DNA of 64,000 nucleotides, from positions 310,001 to 374,000 of the forward strand of contig NZ_JAIEUL010000001.1 of the NCBI RefSeq assembly GCF_019599185.1, read 5' to 3'. The stretch's first letter is position 1; each line of letters opens with the position of its first letter. Positions 7,747 through 15,755 of the stretch are shown here, piece after piece. The translations under genes were made by a program, and so were the position numbers. The notes beneath the pieces are model-generated. The model saw only the letters and a program-made list of their open reading frames with translations, was not told the DNA's origin and did no database searches. This stretch comes from Cryobacterium inferilacus (GTDB lineage Bacteria; Actinomycetota; Actinomycetes; Actinomycetales; Microbacteriaceae).

Positions 7747-8574
7747 TTACGCGCCGACCTTGAACCGGGCGAAGCCGGAAACGGTCAGGCCCGCGTCAGC
7801 GACGACCTTGGCCACGGACAGCTTGTTGTCCTTGGCGTAGTCCTGCTCGAGAAGAGCGACCTGCTTGAAGTACGCGTTGACGCGGCCCTCAACGATCTTG
7901 GGCAGCGCGGCGGCCGGCTTGCCCTCGTTCTCGGAGATCTCGGTGACGATGCGACGCTCGGCCTCGACGGCCTCCGCGGGAACATCGTCGCGAGCCAGGT
8001 ATTCCGGGTTCGCGAACGAGATGTGCTGGGCGATGCTGCGAGCGGTCGCGGCATCCTCACCGGCGTAGCCCAGGACAACGCCGACCTGCGGGGGCAGGTC
8101 CTTGCTGGTCTTGTGCAGGTAGATCTCGAAGTTCTCACCGGTGACGGCGGCGACACGGCGAAGTTCGAACTTCTCGCCGATGATCGCGGCTTCGCCGTCG
8201 ATGAGTTCTCCAACGGTCTGACCGTTGGCCGGTGCGGCAAGCGCCTCGGCAACGTTCGTCGCGCCGGCTGCGGAAACCGCATCCAGGACCTTCTCGGAGA
8301 GAGCGCCGAACTTCTCGCCCTTGGCGACGAAGTCGGTCTCGCAGGCGAGCTCGAGCAGGTACGCGGTGTTGCCGTTGACCTTGGCGGCCACGAGGCCCTC
8401 AGAGGTGGACCGGTCAGCGCGCTTGGCGTTGCCCTTTGCACCCTTGAGACGCAGGATCTCGACCGCGCGCTCGATGTCGCCATCGGCTTCGACGAGTGCG
8501 TTCTTGGTGTCGACCATGCCGGTGCCGAGGCGCTCGCGCAGGATCTTGACGGATTCGAGGTTGAAGTTTGCCAT
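7747..8574 (-). CDS. tsf: elongation factor Ts
   Basis: EF-Ts is the nucleotide exchange factor that regenerates EF-Tu-GTP. At 275 residues it has the usual length. The N-terminal UBA-like domain contains LRERLGTGMVDTKNALVEADGD. The core has ELACETDFVAKGEKF (about residue 75) and YLHKTSKDLPPQVGVVLGYAGED. The SD AAGGA lies 8 nt before the ATG. It is 11 bp downstream of rpsB, the near-universal rpsB-tsf pairing. Confidence 0.97.
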   Translation of the reverse strand: MANFNLESVKILRERLGTGMVDTKNALVEADGDIERAVEILRLKGAKGNAKRADRSTSEGLVAAKVNGNTAYLLELACETDFVAKGEKFGALSEKVLDAVSAAGATNVAEALAAPANGQTVGELIDGEAAIIGEKFELRRVAAVTGENFEIYLHKTSKDLPPQVGVVLGYAGEDAATARSIAQHISFANPEYLARDDVPAEAVEAERRIVTEISENEGKPAAALPKIVEGRVNAYFKQVALLEQDYAKDNKLSVAKVVADAGLTVSGFARFKVGA

Positions 8575-8585
8575 ACCTGTTGTCC

Positions 8586-9497
8586 TTACTTGGTGTCGGC
8601 TACGGGAGCGTCTGCTGCAACCTCGTCGGTTGCGGCTTCGGCAGCGGCGGGCTCGGCGACGGGCGCCTCTTCAGCTGCTGCCTCTTCGGCAACCGGCCCG
8701 GCGTCGACGGGTGCGTCAGCGGCCTTCTCGGTCTCGGCCGGAGCTGCGAGCAGTTCGGCTTCCCAGGCGGCGAGGGGCTCGACTTCGGCGCCCTCTTCCG
8801 GCTTCTGGTGACGCTGGATGAGGCCCTCGGCCGCGGCGTCCGCGATGATGCGGGTGAGCAGGCCAACGGAGCGGATGGCGTCGTCGTTACCCGGGATCGG
8901 GTACTGCACGTCGTCGGGGTCGCAGTTGGTGTCGAGGATCGCGATGACGGGGATGCCGAGCTTGCGCGCCTCGTCGATGGCGAGGTGCTCCTTGTTGGTG
9001 TCGACAACCCAGAGCGCGGACGGCGTCTTGGTCAGGTTGCGGATTCCGCCGAGGCTCTTGTGCAGCTTGACGAGCTCGCGCTTCTTGATGAGCATTTCCT
9101 TCTTCGTGAAACCGCTCTTGGCGGTGTCTTCGAAGTCGAGCTCTTCGAGCTCTTTCATGCGGGCCAGACGCTTGGAGACGGTCTGGAAGTTGGTGAGGAG
9201 GCCACCGAGCCAGCGCTGGTTGACGTAGGGCTGGCCGACACGCGTCGCCTGCTCCGAAATCGATTCCTGCGCCTGCTTCTTGGTGCCGACGAAGAGGATG
9301 GTGCCGCCGTGGGCGACGGTCTCCTTGACGAAGTCATAGGCCTTGTCAACGAACCCGAGCGACTGCTGCAGGTCGATGATGTAGATGCCGGAACGCTCGG
9401 TGAAGATGAAGCGCTTCATCTTCGGGTTCCAACGGCGGGTCTGGTGCCCGAAGTGCACGCCGCTGTCGAGCAGCTGGCGAATGGTTACGACGGCCAT
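8586..9497 (-). CDS. rpsB: 30S ribosomal protein S2
   Basis: S2 is a head protein of the small ribosomal subunit, needed for S1 docking in species that have S1. The 303-residue sequence starts [27 protein letters not shown], with the family motif [18 protein letters not shown] and [13 protein letters not shown]. After about residue 240 it continues as an Ala/Glu/Pro-rich acidic tail of some 60 residues ([21 protein letters not shown]...), which extends it beyond the core S2. AAGGAG lies 8 nt before the ATG. Confidence 0.97.
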   Translation of the reverse strand: MAVVTIRQLLDSGVHFGHQTRRWNPKMKRFIFTERSGIYIIDLQQSLGFVDKAYDFVKETVAHGGTILFVGTKKQAQESISEQATRVGQPYVNQRWLGGLLTNFQTVSKRLARMKELEELDFEDTAKSGFTKKEMLIKKRELVKLHKSLGGIRNLTKTPSALWVVDTNKEHLAIDEARKLGIPVIAILDTNCDPDDVQYPIPGNDDAIRSVGLLTRIIADAAAEGLIQRHQKPEEGAEVEPLAAWEAELLAAPAETEKAADAPVDAGPVAEEAAAEEAPVAEPAAAEAATDEVAADAPVADTK

Positions 9498-9687
9498 GAG
9501 CCGTACTCCTTATCCGACGTTTCTGCACAGCAGAAAACGCCTATCGGTTTGTGTCGTGATCGGATGATCACTACTCCTGGTGCCCGGCGCACAACCGCCC
9601 GACTTCGTGAAAAGTCAGGACCGAGTGGGTGTGTTGGCCGAATGGGCACGCGTAGTCAGCGCGCAAAGCGCTGCTCAGAGAACTCTA
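9498..9687 (-). promoter_or_regulatory. rpsB leader with two inverted repeats and a possible promoter
   Basis: The 327-bp gap 9498-9824 between divergent rpsB and the M23-like gene holds no credible ORF. In the rpsB leader, GTGATC-GGAT-GATCAC (9556-9571) and TTTCTGC-ACA-GCAGAAA (about 9521-9537) can form hairpins just upstream of the rpsB SD. TAGAGT on the minus strand (9682-9687) is a -10 candidate with no clear -35, giving a leader of about 175 nt. A structured leader would fit autogenous control by S2, as known for rpsB in enterobacteria; that extension is inference. Nothing recognisable is seen in 9690-9824. Confidence 0.4.
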
Positions 9688-9824
9688 GCACCCACCCGTC
9701 CCGTGCCGCAGACACCGGGCGGAGGGTGTGTCGCCCCTCCTCCACAGTCCCATCGCGTTCGCAGCCGTGCACAGTCTGGCTCCGCTGCCACCTCCGGCCG
9801 TACCGGCCGGGTCAGGCTCGACTC

Positions 9825-10433
9825 ATGACGATCCCAGCTGATAGTCCGATCAGAGCCGGAACAGCCACGTACCCGCCGAGGAGACGCGTGGGTATCACCG
9901 TGCTGCTCTGTGCTGTGCTCCTGGGGGTCACATCCGCGGCCGGCGGTGCCGCGACGCCAGAGGCAGCAGTAGCAGCAGCACCGGCGGCAGTGGAGGCGCG
10001 GCCGGCCGCGCTCTGGCAGTGGCCGGTGGGTGGGCCGCAGAACCTGCAGCGATCCTTCGAGGCTCCGCTCAGCCGCTACGGCACCGGGCACCGCGGCATC
10101 GACCTCGTGGCCGGGCCGGGTGCGCCGGTGCGGGCCCCGGCCGACGGGGTGGTGTCGTTCAGCGGTGTCGTCGTCGATCGCCCCGTGCTCTCCCTCCAGC
10201 ACGGCGAAGACCTGGTGTCGAGCTTCGAGCCCGTCGCGGCGACGGTGAGTGTGGGCGATCGGGTGGCCGCCGGGCAGGTGATCGGAGTGGTGGCGTCTGG
10301 CGCCCACTGCGCAGAACGGTGTGTGCATTTCGGAGTGCGCCGGCACGGTCAGTACATTTCGCCGATCCTCTTCCTGGGTGGCCTGGCCCGCGCCGTCCTG
10401 CTCCCCGTTCCCCCGGCCGGCCCCGTCCGCTGA
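9825..10433 (+). CDS. M23-family (LytM-fold) exported protein, catalytically degenerate
   Basis: This is a 202-residue protein. It starts at the ATG at 9825 (MTIPADSPIRAG); the longer open frame upstream is antisense to rpsB. A signal segment lies at about residues 22-45 (VGITVLLCAVLLGVTSAAGG), then a LytM domain. The zinc-ligand motif HRGID is intact (H89, D93), and VHF keeps H168. However, the first residue of the usual HxH is Cys (C166), and the upstream catalytic His region reads SSFEPV instead of the usual Y-x-H. This suggests zinc binding without normal endopeptidase activity, as in EnvC/NlpD-type activators (inference). Homologues commonly lie between rpsB and xerC in actinobacteria (recall). 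Confidence 0.8.
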   Translation: MTIPADSPIRAGTATYPPRRRVGITVLLCAVLLGVTSAAGGAATPEAAVAAAPAAVEARPAALWQWPVGGPQNLQRSFEAPLSRYGTGHRGIDLVAGPGAPVRAPADGVVSFSGVVVDRPVLSLQHGEDLVSSFEPVAATVSVGDRVAAGQVIGVVASGAHCAERCVHFGVRRHGQYISPILFLGGLARAVLLPVPPAGPVR

Positions 10434-10455
10434 CGTCCGGGTCCGCTGACGTCCG
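10425..10455. repeat. tandem 15-bp duplication over the M23-like stop codon
   Basis: GTCCGCTGACGTCCG occurs at 10425-10439 and again at 10441-10455, separated by one base. The first copy contains the TGA stop of the M23-like gene. The duplication sits in the 48-bp convergent gap before xerC. Confidence 0.85.
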
Positions 10456-10481
10456 CGAGCCGCGTCAAGCACGGGGGTGCG

Positions 10482-11423
10482 TTAGGCGCGGGGGTGGGCC
10501 AGCCGGTAGCTCTGTTGCAGCCGCTCTGCGGACACATGGGTGTAGATCTGGGTCGTGCCCAGGCTCGCGTGCCCGAGCATCTCCTGCACGGCGCGCAGGT
10601 CCGCTCCCCCGTCGAGCAGGTGGGTGGCGGCGGTGTGACGCAGGGCGTGCGGACCGGCGGGCCCGGTGCCAGGCATCGACTCGAGCAGCGCAGCGACCAG
10701 CCGGTACACGGCGCGCACGCCAAGGCGCTGACCACGGCCGCCCACGAACAGGGCCGTCGCGGCGGCCACTCGGGGGCCGGGCGGGGAGGCCGCAGTCGTC
10801 GCAGCCTGGACCAGCACCGGACGTGCCGCCTGCAGGTAGCGCACGATGGCACCCTGCGCCGGCACGCCGAACGGCACGACCCGTTCCTTGTCGCCCTTAC
10901 CGGTGACCCGAACGGTCAACCGGGAGAGGTCGACGTCGCCGACATCGAGGCCGACGAGTTCGGACACCCGCAGTGCCGACGCATAAAGGAGTTCGATGAT
11001 GGCCAGGTCGCGCACCGCTGCGGGTTCGTCACCGCTCGCGGCGAGCTCCAGACGGTCCAGCAGATCCTGCATCTGACTCCGATTGATCACCCGCGGCAGA
11101 GTGCGGCCAGGCTTTGGCGACCGCAGTCGAACGGCCGGATCGCTGGGCAGCACCCCGTCCCTGGTCAGCCAGGCGGTGAATCCCCGCGCCGAGGCGGAAC
11201 GTCGGGCGATCGTGGCGCGCGCGAGGCCGGACTGCGTGCCCTCCCAGAGCCAGTCCCGCAACAGCTCCAGGGTCAGCCCGTCAACGGTGTCAACTGCCCG
11301 CTCCTCGGCGAAGGTGGCCAGTCCGGAGAGGTCGGCCCCGTAGGCGCGCACGGTGTTCGCCGAGAAGCCGCGTTCGGCAGAGAGATATCGGGCGAAGCTC
11401 GCTATCGCCGGGTCGAGGTGCAT
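10482..11423 (-). CDS. xerC: tyrosine recombinase XerC
   Basis: XerC cuts and rejoins DNA at dif to resolve chromosome dimers, with XerD and FtsK. The 313-residue protein has an N-terminal core-binding SAM-like domain (about residues 1-95). It has all catalytic residues: Arg in SALRVSE, Lys in GKGDKER, HALRHTAATHLL, LGHASLGTT and the nucleophile Tyr in IYTHVS. The insertion between residues about 195 and 220 (ATTAASPPGPRVAAAT) is a small lineage-specific loop. Its location next to the M23-like gene and rpsB suits chromosomal XerC rather than a phage integrase. Confidence 0.93.
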   Translation of the reverse strand: MHLDPAIASFARYLSAERGFSANTVRAYGADLSGLATFAEERAVDTVDGLTLELLRDWLWEGTQSGLARATIARRSASARGFTAWLTRDGVLPSDPAVRLRSPKPGRTLPRVINRSQMQDLLDRLELAASGDEPAAVRDLAIIELLYASALRVSELVGLDVGDVDLSRLTVRVTGKGDKERVVPFGVPAQGAIVRYLQAARPVLVQAATTAASPPGPRVAAATALFVGGRGQRLGVRAVYRLVAALLESMPGTGPAGPHALRHTAATHLLDGGADLRAVQEMLGHASLGTTQIYTHVSAERLQQSYRLAHPRA

Positions 11424-11511
11424 GACTCCAGCATCTCGCGGGTCGGCACGGATGCCGGCAGCGACTCAGCCATCCCCGGCCATCTGGGGCTGTCGGTCAT
11501 CGTCATACCGG

Positions 11512-12450
11512 TCATTGTGCCGGCCTGGTGGCGTGCCGGGAGAAAGCTTCCACCCGGGCCGCCGGGCTGAGGGCCTCCATCGCGGCGAGATAACCCGGAT
11601 CGAACCGGGTCACCACCTCGAACGCCCCCAGCGGCACGTTGGAGTGCACAACCTGGTCGGAGTAGACGTGGACGAGGTTGATCGACTGGCCTCCTCCGAC
11701 ACCGGTGAGCTGGCGCGGCGGCGCGGCGGCATCGATGGTGTAGCAGGTGGCCGCAGCGACCGAGACCGGGATTCCGGCGAACATCCCTGTCGTGGCGTAG
11801 TGCAGGTGACCACCGAGGATGGCGCGCACATCGGTGCCGGCCAGCACGTCGGCGAGGGCGGCCTGGTCGCGTAGCTCGAGGATCGTCATGAGCGGCAGCG
11901 CCGTCGGCAGCGGCGGGTGGTGAAGCGCCAGCAGGGAACCGTGCTCGGCGGGAACGCTGAGCACCTCGCGCAGCCAGCCCAGCTGGTCGGCCGCGACCTC
12001 GCCGTGGTGGTAACCGGGAACGCTGGTGTCCAGTGAGATCACCCGCAGCCCGTTCACGTCGATGACCCTGTCGACGGGCGCGTCGTGACCCGCGTCGCGG
12101 AGCAGTTCGGTGCGGAACGCCGCGCGCGCGTCGTGGTTGCCCATCACCCAGATCAGCGTGGCGCCCATCCGCTCGGCGGACGCCTCGACGATGTCGCGCA
12201 CCCGACGGTAGGCATCCGGCTCGCCGCGGTCGGCGATGTCGCCGGTGAAGACGAGCGCGTCGATGGCCAGACCGGAGTCCTCCAGTTGCGCCATCGCCCG
12301 GTGCACAGTGCTGTCCGTGTCGACGACGTCGTACAGCAGCCGACCGGCGCCGTCTGCGTCGGTGGCGAGGAAGTGGGTGTCGCTGAGGTGCGCGATCAGA
12401 TGGGTGGACTGCGCATACTGGCCCCACTGCACAGGTTCTGGTGTGGTCAT
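11512..12450 (-). CDS. CpdA-type class III cyclic-nucleotide phosphodiesterase / metallophosphoesterase
   Basis: The 312-residue protein starts at the ATG at 12450 (MTTPEPVQWGQY) after GAGGGG; the open frame upstream is not conserved-looking. All calcineurin-like metal motifs are visible: HLSDTHF, FTGDIADRGEP, VMGNHDARA, LALHHPPLP and LGGHLHYATTG. The order and spacing match CpdA and mycobacterial Rv0805 enzymes, which hydrolyse 3',5'-cAMP or 2',3'-cyclic nucleotides. The exact substrate is inferred from family only. It is divergent from the lipoprotein gene. Confidence 0.85.
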   Translation of the reverse strand: MTTPEPVQWGQYAQSTHLIAHLSDTHFLATDADGAGRLLYDVVDTDSTVHRAMAQLEDSGLAIDALVFTGDIADRGEPDAYRRVRDIVEASAERMGATLIWVMGNHDARAAFRTELLRDAGHDAPVDRVIDVNGLRVISLDTSVPGYHHGEVAADQLGWLREVLSVPAEHGSLLALHHPPLPTALPLMTILELRDQAALADVLAGTDVRAILGGHLHYATTGMFAGIPVSVAAATCYTIDAAAPPRQLTGVGGGQSINLVHVYSDQVVHSNVPLGAFEVVTRFDPGYLAAMEALSPAARVEAFSRHATRPAQ

Positions 12451-12618
12451 GACCGACCCCTCACTTATCGACGGTCTGATACCGGCACACGCAATGTAGC
12501 CCTCCGTCAGGACCACCCTAAGGTCTACCGCCGATACTTCTTCGGCTGGGATGCCACCGACCGGACCGGACGTCGACGCGCCGGGTCCAGACTCTGCCCG
12601 CCACCCCCGGGCACGGTT

Positions 12619-12632
12619 AGATGGTGCCATCT
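12619..12632. promoter_or_regulatory. short inverted repeat upstream of the lipoprotein gene
   Basis: AGATGG-TG-CCATCT lies 29 bp before the lipoprotein start and overlaps a TTAGAT -10-like box at 12617-12622. It could be an operator, but it is short and could be chance. Confidence 0.25.
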
Positions 12633-12660
12633 GTTCACGGAGTTATCGGGGGTCCTTGTG

Positions 12661-13365
12661 GTGTCGAAGCGTTACGGTTTTGTCTTGAGTGCGCTCATAC
12701 TGGTGGCACTGGCGGGATGCACTCCAGCCGACGGACCTGTCGCGGCGGCGGACACCGGTGCGCCAGAACCTGAGCCTGAGCCTTCGAGCAGCCAGGACGT
12801 CGACCTCGCCGGCCTCACCCTCACGGTCGCCGACTTGCCGACCGGAGGCTGGACTTTGGACCCGGCGACCTCGGACGCGGAGAGTGCAGAAACGTCGACC
12901 GACAAGACCGCGGGCGAAACGTGTGGACTCGATTTCACGAGTCTCTTCCCGCCCGATACAGCCGAGAATGACCACGGAAGCACCTTCAGTCGCACCGACC
13001 TCAATCAGCGCTTCATCACCGCAGTGGTCTTCGTGAATGATGCTGAACAGCTCACTTCAGAACTGAGCACCGAACTCGACTCCTGCACCGGACCTCACAC
13101 ATCGACGTCCAACGGCAAAGACACCCGAGTGGAAATTGACGAGCTGGTCGGCGGAGACCAGGCGATCGAGGGTGACACCAAGTCCTGTCGCCAGTACGAG
13201 ATGGCCATCGGATATACCTCGATGTCCGGCTCCTTCTGTTTCATCGCCGACGGGGATCTGATAACGACGACGATGACCACGGGACCGTCGATGTCGACGG
13301 TGCAGCCCGACGAGTTCGTTCAGCTCACCAACGCCGCTACCCAGAAGGCTTTCGCGGCCCGCTAG
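12661..13365 (+). CDS. hypothetical lipoprotein
   Basis: This is a 234-residue exported lipoprotein of unknown function. The signal peptide SKRYGFVLSALILVALAGC ends in a clear lipobox (LAGC). An Asp/Glu/Pro linker with EPEPEP leads to a soluble domain with four Cys residues (about ETCGLDF, LDSCTGP, KSCRQYE, GSFCFIA) that could form two disulfides. GTG at 12661 is chosen over GTG at 12658 because GGGGG lies 8 nt upstream. The stop codon TAG falls inside the IS481 target site, so the insertion next to it left the protein intact. Confidence 0.8.
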   Translation: MSKRYGFVLSALILVALAGCTPADGPVAAADTGAPEPEPEPSSSQDVDLAGLTLTVADLPTGGWTLDPATSDAESAETSTDKTAGETCGLDFTSLFPPDTAENDHGSTFSRTDLNQRFITAVVFVNDAEQLTSELSTELDSCTGPHTSTSNGKDTRVEIDELVGGDQAIEGDTKSCRQYEMAIGYTSMSGSFCFIADGDLITTTMTTGPSMSTVQPDEFVQLTNAATQKAFAAR

Positions 13366-14288
13366 CTGTTGTTCCCACTGACGTTGTGAACACGGTCGAT
13401 GGGTGATTTGCCGCCGATGCCGGTATGGGGTCTGTGGTGATTGTAGCTATGGATCCAGTCTTGGTAGGTGGCTGCTCGGGCGGCGTCTGAGTTGTAGTGG
13501 TGGGCGTAAGCCCATTCCGCGGCGAGGGTGCGGTGGAAGCGTTCGATCTTGCCGTTGGTCTGGGGCCGGTAGGGCCGGGTGAACTTGTGCGCGATGTCGC
13601 CCAGGGCGTCGTTGAAAAGGTGCGAGCGGTAGCAGGAGCCGTTGTCGGTCATCACGCGCAGCACGGTGATGTTCTGGGTCGCGTAGAACGCGTTCGCTCG
13701 GCGCCAGAACCCGGCAGCGGTTTCTTTCTTCTCGTCAGTGAGGATCTCTGAATAGACCAGCCGGGAGTGGTCATCGATCGCGGAATGCAGAAACGAGTGG
13801 CCAACGCCGGCGCTTTTCTTGCGGTTTCCGGCCTGGCGTCCCAGGGTGCGGTGACCACCGCCGTCGGGGATGCGACCGAGCTTCTTCACGTCAACATGCA
13901 CCAGCTCACCGGGAGTGTTCTTCTCGTACCGGATCGGTTTGGGTTTGCGCACCGGCAGGCCCGTGTTCTGGTCCAGATGCCCGAGCAGGGGCATCCGGTA
14001 CCGGTTGAGTACCTTCGAGACCGTCGATTGCGGCAGTCGCAGGTGGTAGCCGATGCGGTGCGGTCCCCAGCGGCGGGTGAAGCGCAAAGCGATGATGCGC
14101 CGCTCGGTGCGCCGGGCGCACTGGTTCGGCGATGAGTGCGGGCGAGATGACCGGTCCACGAGACCGGCGGTGCCGTGGGCCCGATACCGGGCCACCCACT
14201 TAGACACGGTCGCGCGGGAGACCTGGAGCCGTTCGGCAACCCGGGCTTGCGCCCAACCGCCATCTACGACGAGCTGGACGAGCTTCAA
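13362..14288 (-). CDS. IS481-type transposase
   Basis: This is a DDE transposase. An N-terminal helix-turn-helix (VAERLQVSRATVSKWVARYR) recognises the IS ends, and an rve/integrase core follows. HVDVKKLGRI and HSAIDDHSRLVYSE carry the first Asp residues, VMTDNGSCY the next, and PYRPQTNGKIERFHRTL the catalytic Glu. The listed start is a TTG at 14288, but related proteins usually have a longer N-terminus (HANAPLTPEGRL lies just upstream in frame) and no ATG or GTG is present there, so the true start is uncertain. The last codon and stop come from the duplicated target: the stop TAG is the CTAG at 13362-13365 read on the minus strand. Confidence 0.9.
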   Translation of the reverse strand: MKLVQLVVDGGWAQARVAERLQVSRATVSKWVARYRAHGTAGLVDRSSRPHSSPNQCARRTERRIIALRFTRRWGPHRIGYHLRLPQSTVSKVLNRYRMPLLGHLDQNTGLPVRKPKPIRYEKNTPGELVHVDVKKLGRIPDGGGHRTLGRQAGNRKKSAGVGHSFLHSAIDDHSRLVYSEILTDEKKETAAGFWRRANAFYATQNITVLRVMTDNGSCYRSHLFNDALGDIAHKFTRPYRPQTNGKIERFHRTLAAEWAYAHHYNSDAARAATYQDWIHSYNHHRPHTGIGGKSPIDRVHNVSGNNS

Positions 14289-14437
14289 CCGACCCTCGGG
14301 GGTCAGGGGCGCGTTGGCATGGGTAACGTAAGAGATGAGGGCCTCCGTTGGTCGGATTGAGTGTGGTAACCCAATCGATACCGGAGGTCCTCACCTTTTT
14401 AGCTCACGCCACGCTCACAACCTGCGTGGGAACAACA
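13367..14437 (-). mobile_element. IS481-family insertion sequence, 1071 bp
   Basis: The ends TGTTGTTCCCAC (13367-13378) and GTGGGAACAACA (14426-14437) are perfect 12-bp inverted repeats. After a poorly matching 4-bp gap they share a further GTTGTG. One transposase gene fills most of the element in the minus direction. Target duplication GCTAGC and length fit IS481. The transposase frame is open and the catalytic motif intact, so the copy looks recent and possibly active. Confidence 0.9.
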
Positions 14438-14480
14438 GCTAGCTGAGGCGGACCCCACGGGCCGGGCTGGCCGAGCGAAT

Positions 14481-15755
14481 TCAGGTGACCCGCACCCACC
14501 CGGTGGCGCGCTCCCGCACCGAACCCTCCAGATCCAGGGTGCCCAGGGCTCCGAGCACGGCGGATGTCGACAGTCCCGCTCTTCGGGCGACGTCGGCCGG
14601 GGACCGGGGCGCCCGCACGCTCAGGGCGTCGAACACCCGGATCTGCTCGCTGGTGCGTTCCCTCGGTGGGGTGCCCTCGGCAGACCGGCCATCAACGCCG
14701 GTCAGGTCGAGTTCGAGGTCGACGCCCACGCCGATCAGTTCGGCCATCTCGGCGGCAGTGGTCACGCAGATGGCGTCGTAGTCCCGCAGCAGCCGGTGGC
14801 AGCCCGCCGAGGTCGGCGAGGTGACCGGCCCCGGCACGGCGCCCAACGGACGCCCGAGCGCGGCCGCGTGTCCGGCGGTGTTGAGCGACCCGGAGCGCCA
14901 TCCGGCCTCGAGCACCACCGTCGCGGCGCTGGCGGCGGCAATCAACCGGTTGCGCTGCAGGAAACGCCACTTGGTGGGTGCCGCCCCACAGGGCAGCTCG
15001 CTCAGCACCGCGCCCGCCTCCACGATGCGGCTCAGGAGGGCGTCGTGGCCGCTGGGGTAGAAGCGGTCCACTCCCCCGGCCAGGAACGCCACGGTCGTGC
15101 CGTTGCTGGCCAGAGCCGACCGGTGCGCCATGCCGTCGATACCGTAGGCGGCCCCGGACACGATGGCCAGTCCCCGGTCGACCAGACCGGCGGCGGCTTC
15201 CATGGCCACGTGCTCGCCGTATCCGGTCGCCGCCCTGGCGCCCACGAGAGCGATCGAGTGACGCAGGGCGTCGAGCGCCTCTGCGCGCCCTCGCCACCAC
15301 AGGGCCAGCGGGGCGTGCTGGCCGAGATCGACGGTGCCGCTCGGCCACAGCGGGTCGCCCGGTAGCAGCAAGGCGGTGCCGGTGCGGTGGGCCTGGTGCA
15401 GGGACCGGATCGCGTCCCCGGACGACAGTCGTGGCCGCCACCTGGCCAGGGCCTGCTCCAGACCGAGCCGCAACCCCTGGGCGTCGCCGGCCCCGTTCTC
15501 GTCGACGCTCGCCGCGAGGCGGTGCTCCAGACGGTCGGCGGGCCAGGCTTCGACCACGGCGGTCAGCGCGGTCGCCGCGCCGAGGATACCGACGACGGCG
15601 CCGGCAACGCCGTCACCGGGTTCGGCGATGCCGGTCCAGGCCGCTCGGGCGAAAACCTCCCGGGGGTCGACCTGGTCCTCACCGACCGCCGGCTTCGGAC
15701 GCACGGCACCCGCTGCCGCCCGCACGACGTCCTCGTCGAGGCCGAATATCGTCAT
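14481..15755 (-). CDS. dprA: DNA processing protein DprA
   Basis: DprA loads RecA on incoming single-stranded DNA in natural transformation, though it is also widespread in species not known to be competent. The 424-residue protein starts at the ATG at 15755, overlapping the comM stop as ATGA. The Rossmann-like core shows VGARAATGYGEH, IVSGAAYGIDGMAH, AFLAGGVDRFYPSGH and RNRLIAAAS. The C-terminal winged helix contains SPADVARRAGLSTSAVLGALG. The N-terminal 130 residues are an Ala-rich extension typical of actinobacteria. It is last in a yraN-comM-dprA unit; the IS lies 43 bp downstream. Confidence 0.93.
   Translation of the reverse strand: MTIFGLDEDVVRAAAGAVRPKPAVGEDQVDPREVFARAAWTGIAEPGDGVAGAVVGILGAATALTAVVEAWPADRLEHRLAASVDENGAGDAQGLRLGLEQALARWRPRLSSGDAIRSLHQAHRTGTALLLPGDPLWPSGTVDLGQHAPLALWWRGRAEALDALRHSIALVGARAATGYGEHVAMEAAAGLVDRGLAIVSGAAYGIDGMAHRSALASNGTTVAFLAGGVDRFYPSGHDALLSRIVEAGAVLSELPCGAAPTKWRFLQRNRLIAAASAATVVLEAGWRSGSLNTAGHAAALGRPLGAVPGPVTSPTSAGCHRLLRDYDAICVTTAAEMAELIGVGVDLELDLTGVDGRSAEGTPPRERTSEQIRVFDALSVRAPRSPADVARRAGLSTSAVLGALGTLDLEGSVRERATGWVRVT

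Larger units (their letters stand above)
13361..14443. repeat. 6-bp target duplication GCTAGC around the IS
   Basis: GCTAGC is present at 13361-13366 and 14438-14443, directly flanking the inverted repeats of the IS. Because CTAG is palindromic the exact duplication length (4 or 6 bp) is ambiguous. Removing the IS and one copy restores a continuous sequence reading from the lipoprotein stop into the gap before dprA. Confidence 0.8.

Noticed and set aside
10482..11423. XerC as a phage or island integrase
   Set aside because: Its size, motifs and position between the M23-like gene and the CpdA-type gene near rpsB match the chromosomal XerC of actinobacteria, and no att repeats or phage genes flank it.
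14200..14394. Second ORF in the IS as an OrfA
   Set aside because: IS481 elements use one transposase gene. The frame has no HTH and overlaps the transposase start, so it is kept only as a possible frameshift partner, not as a gene.
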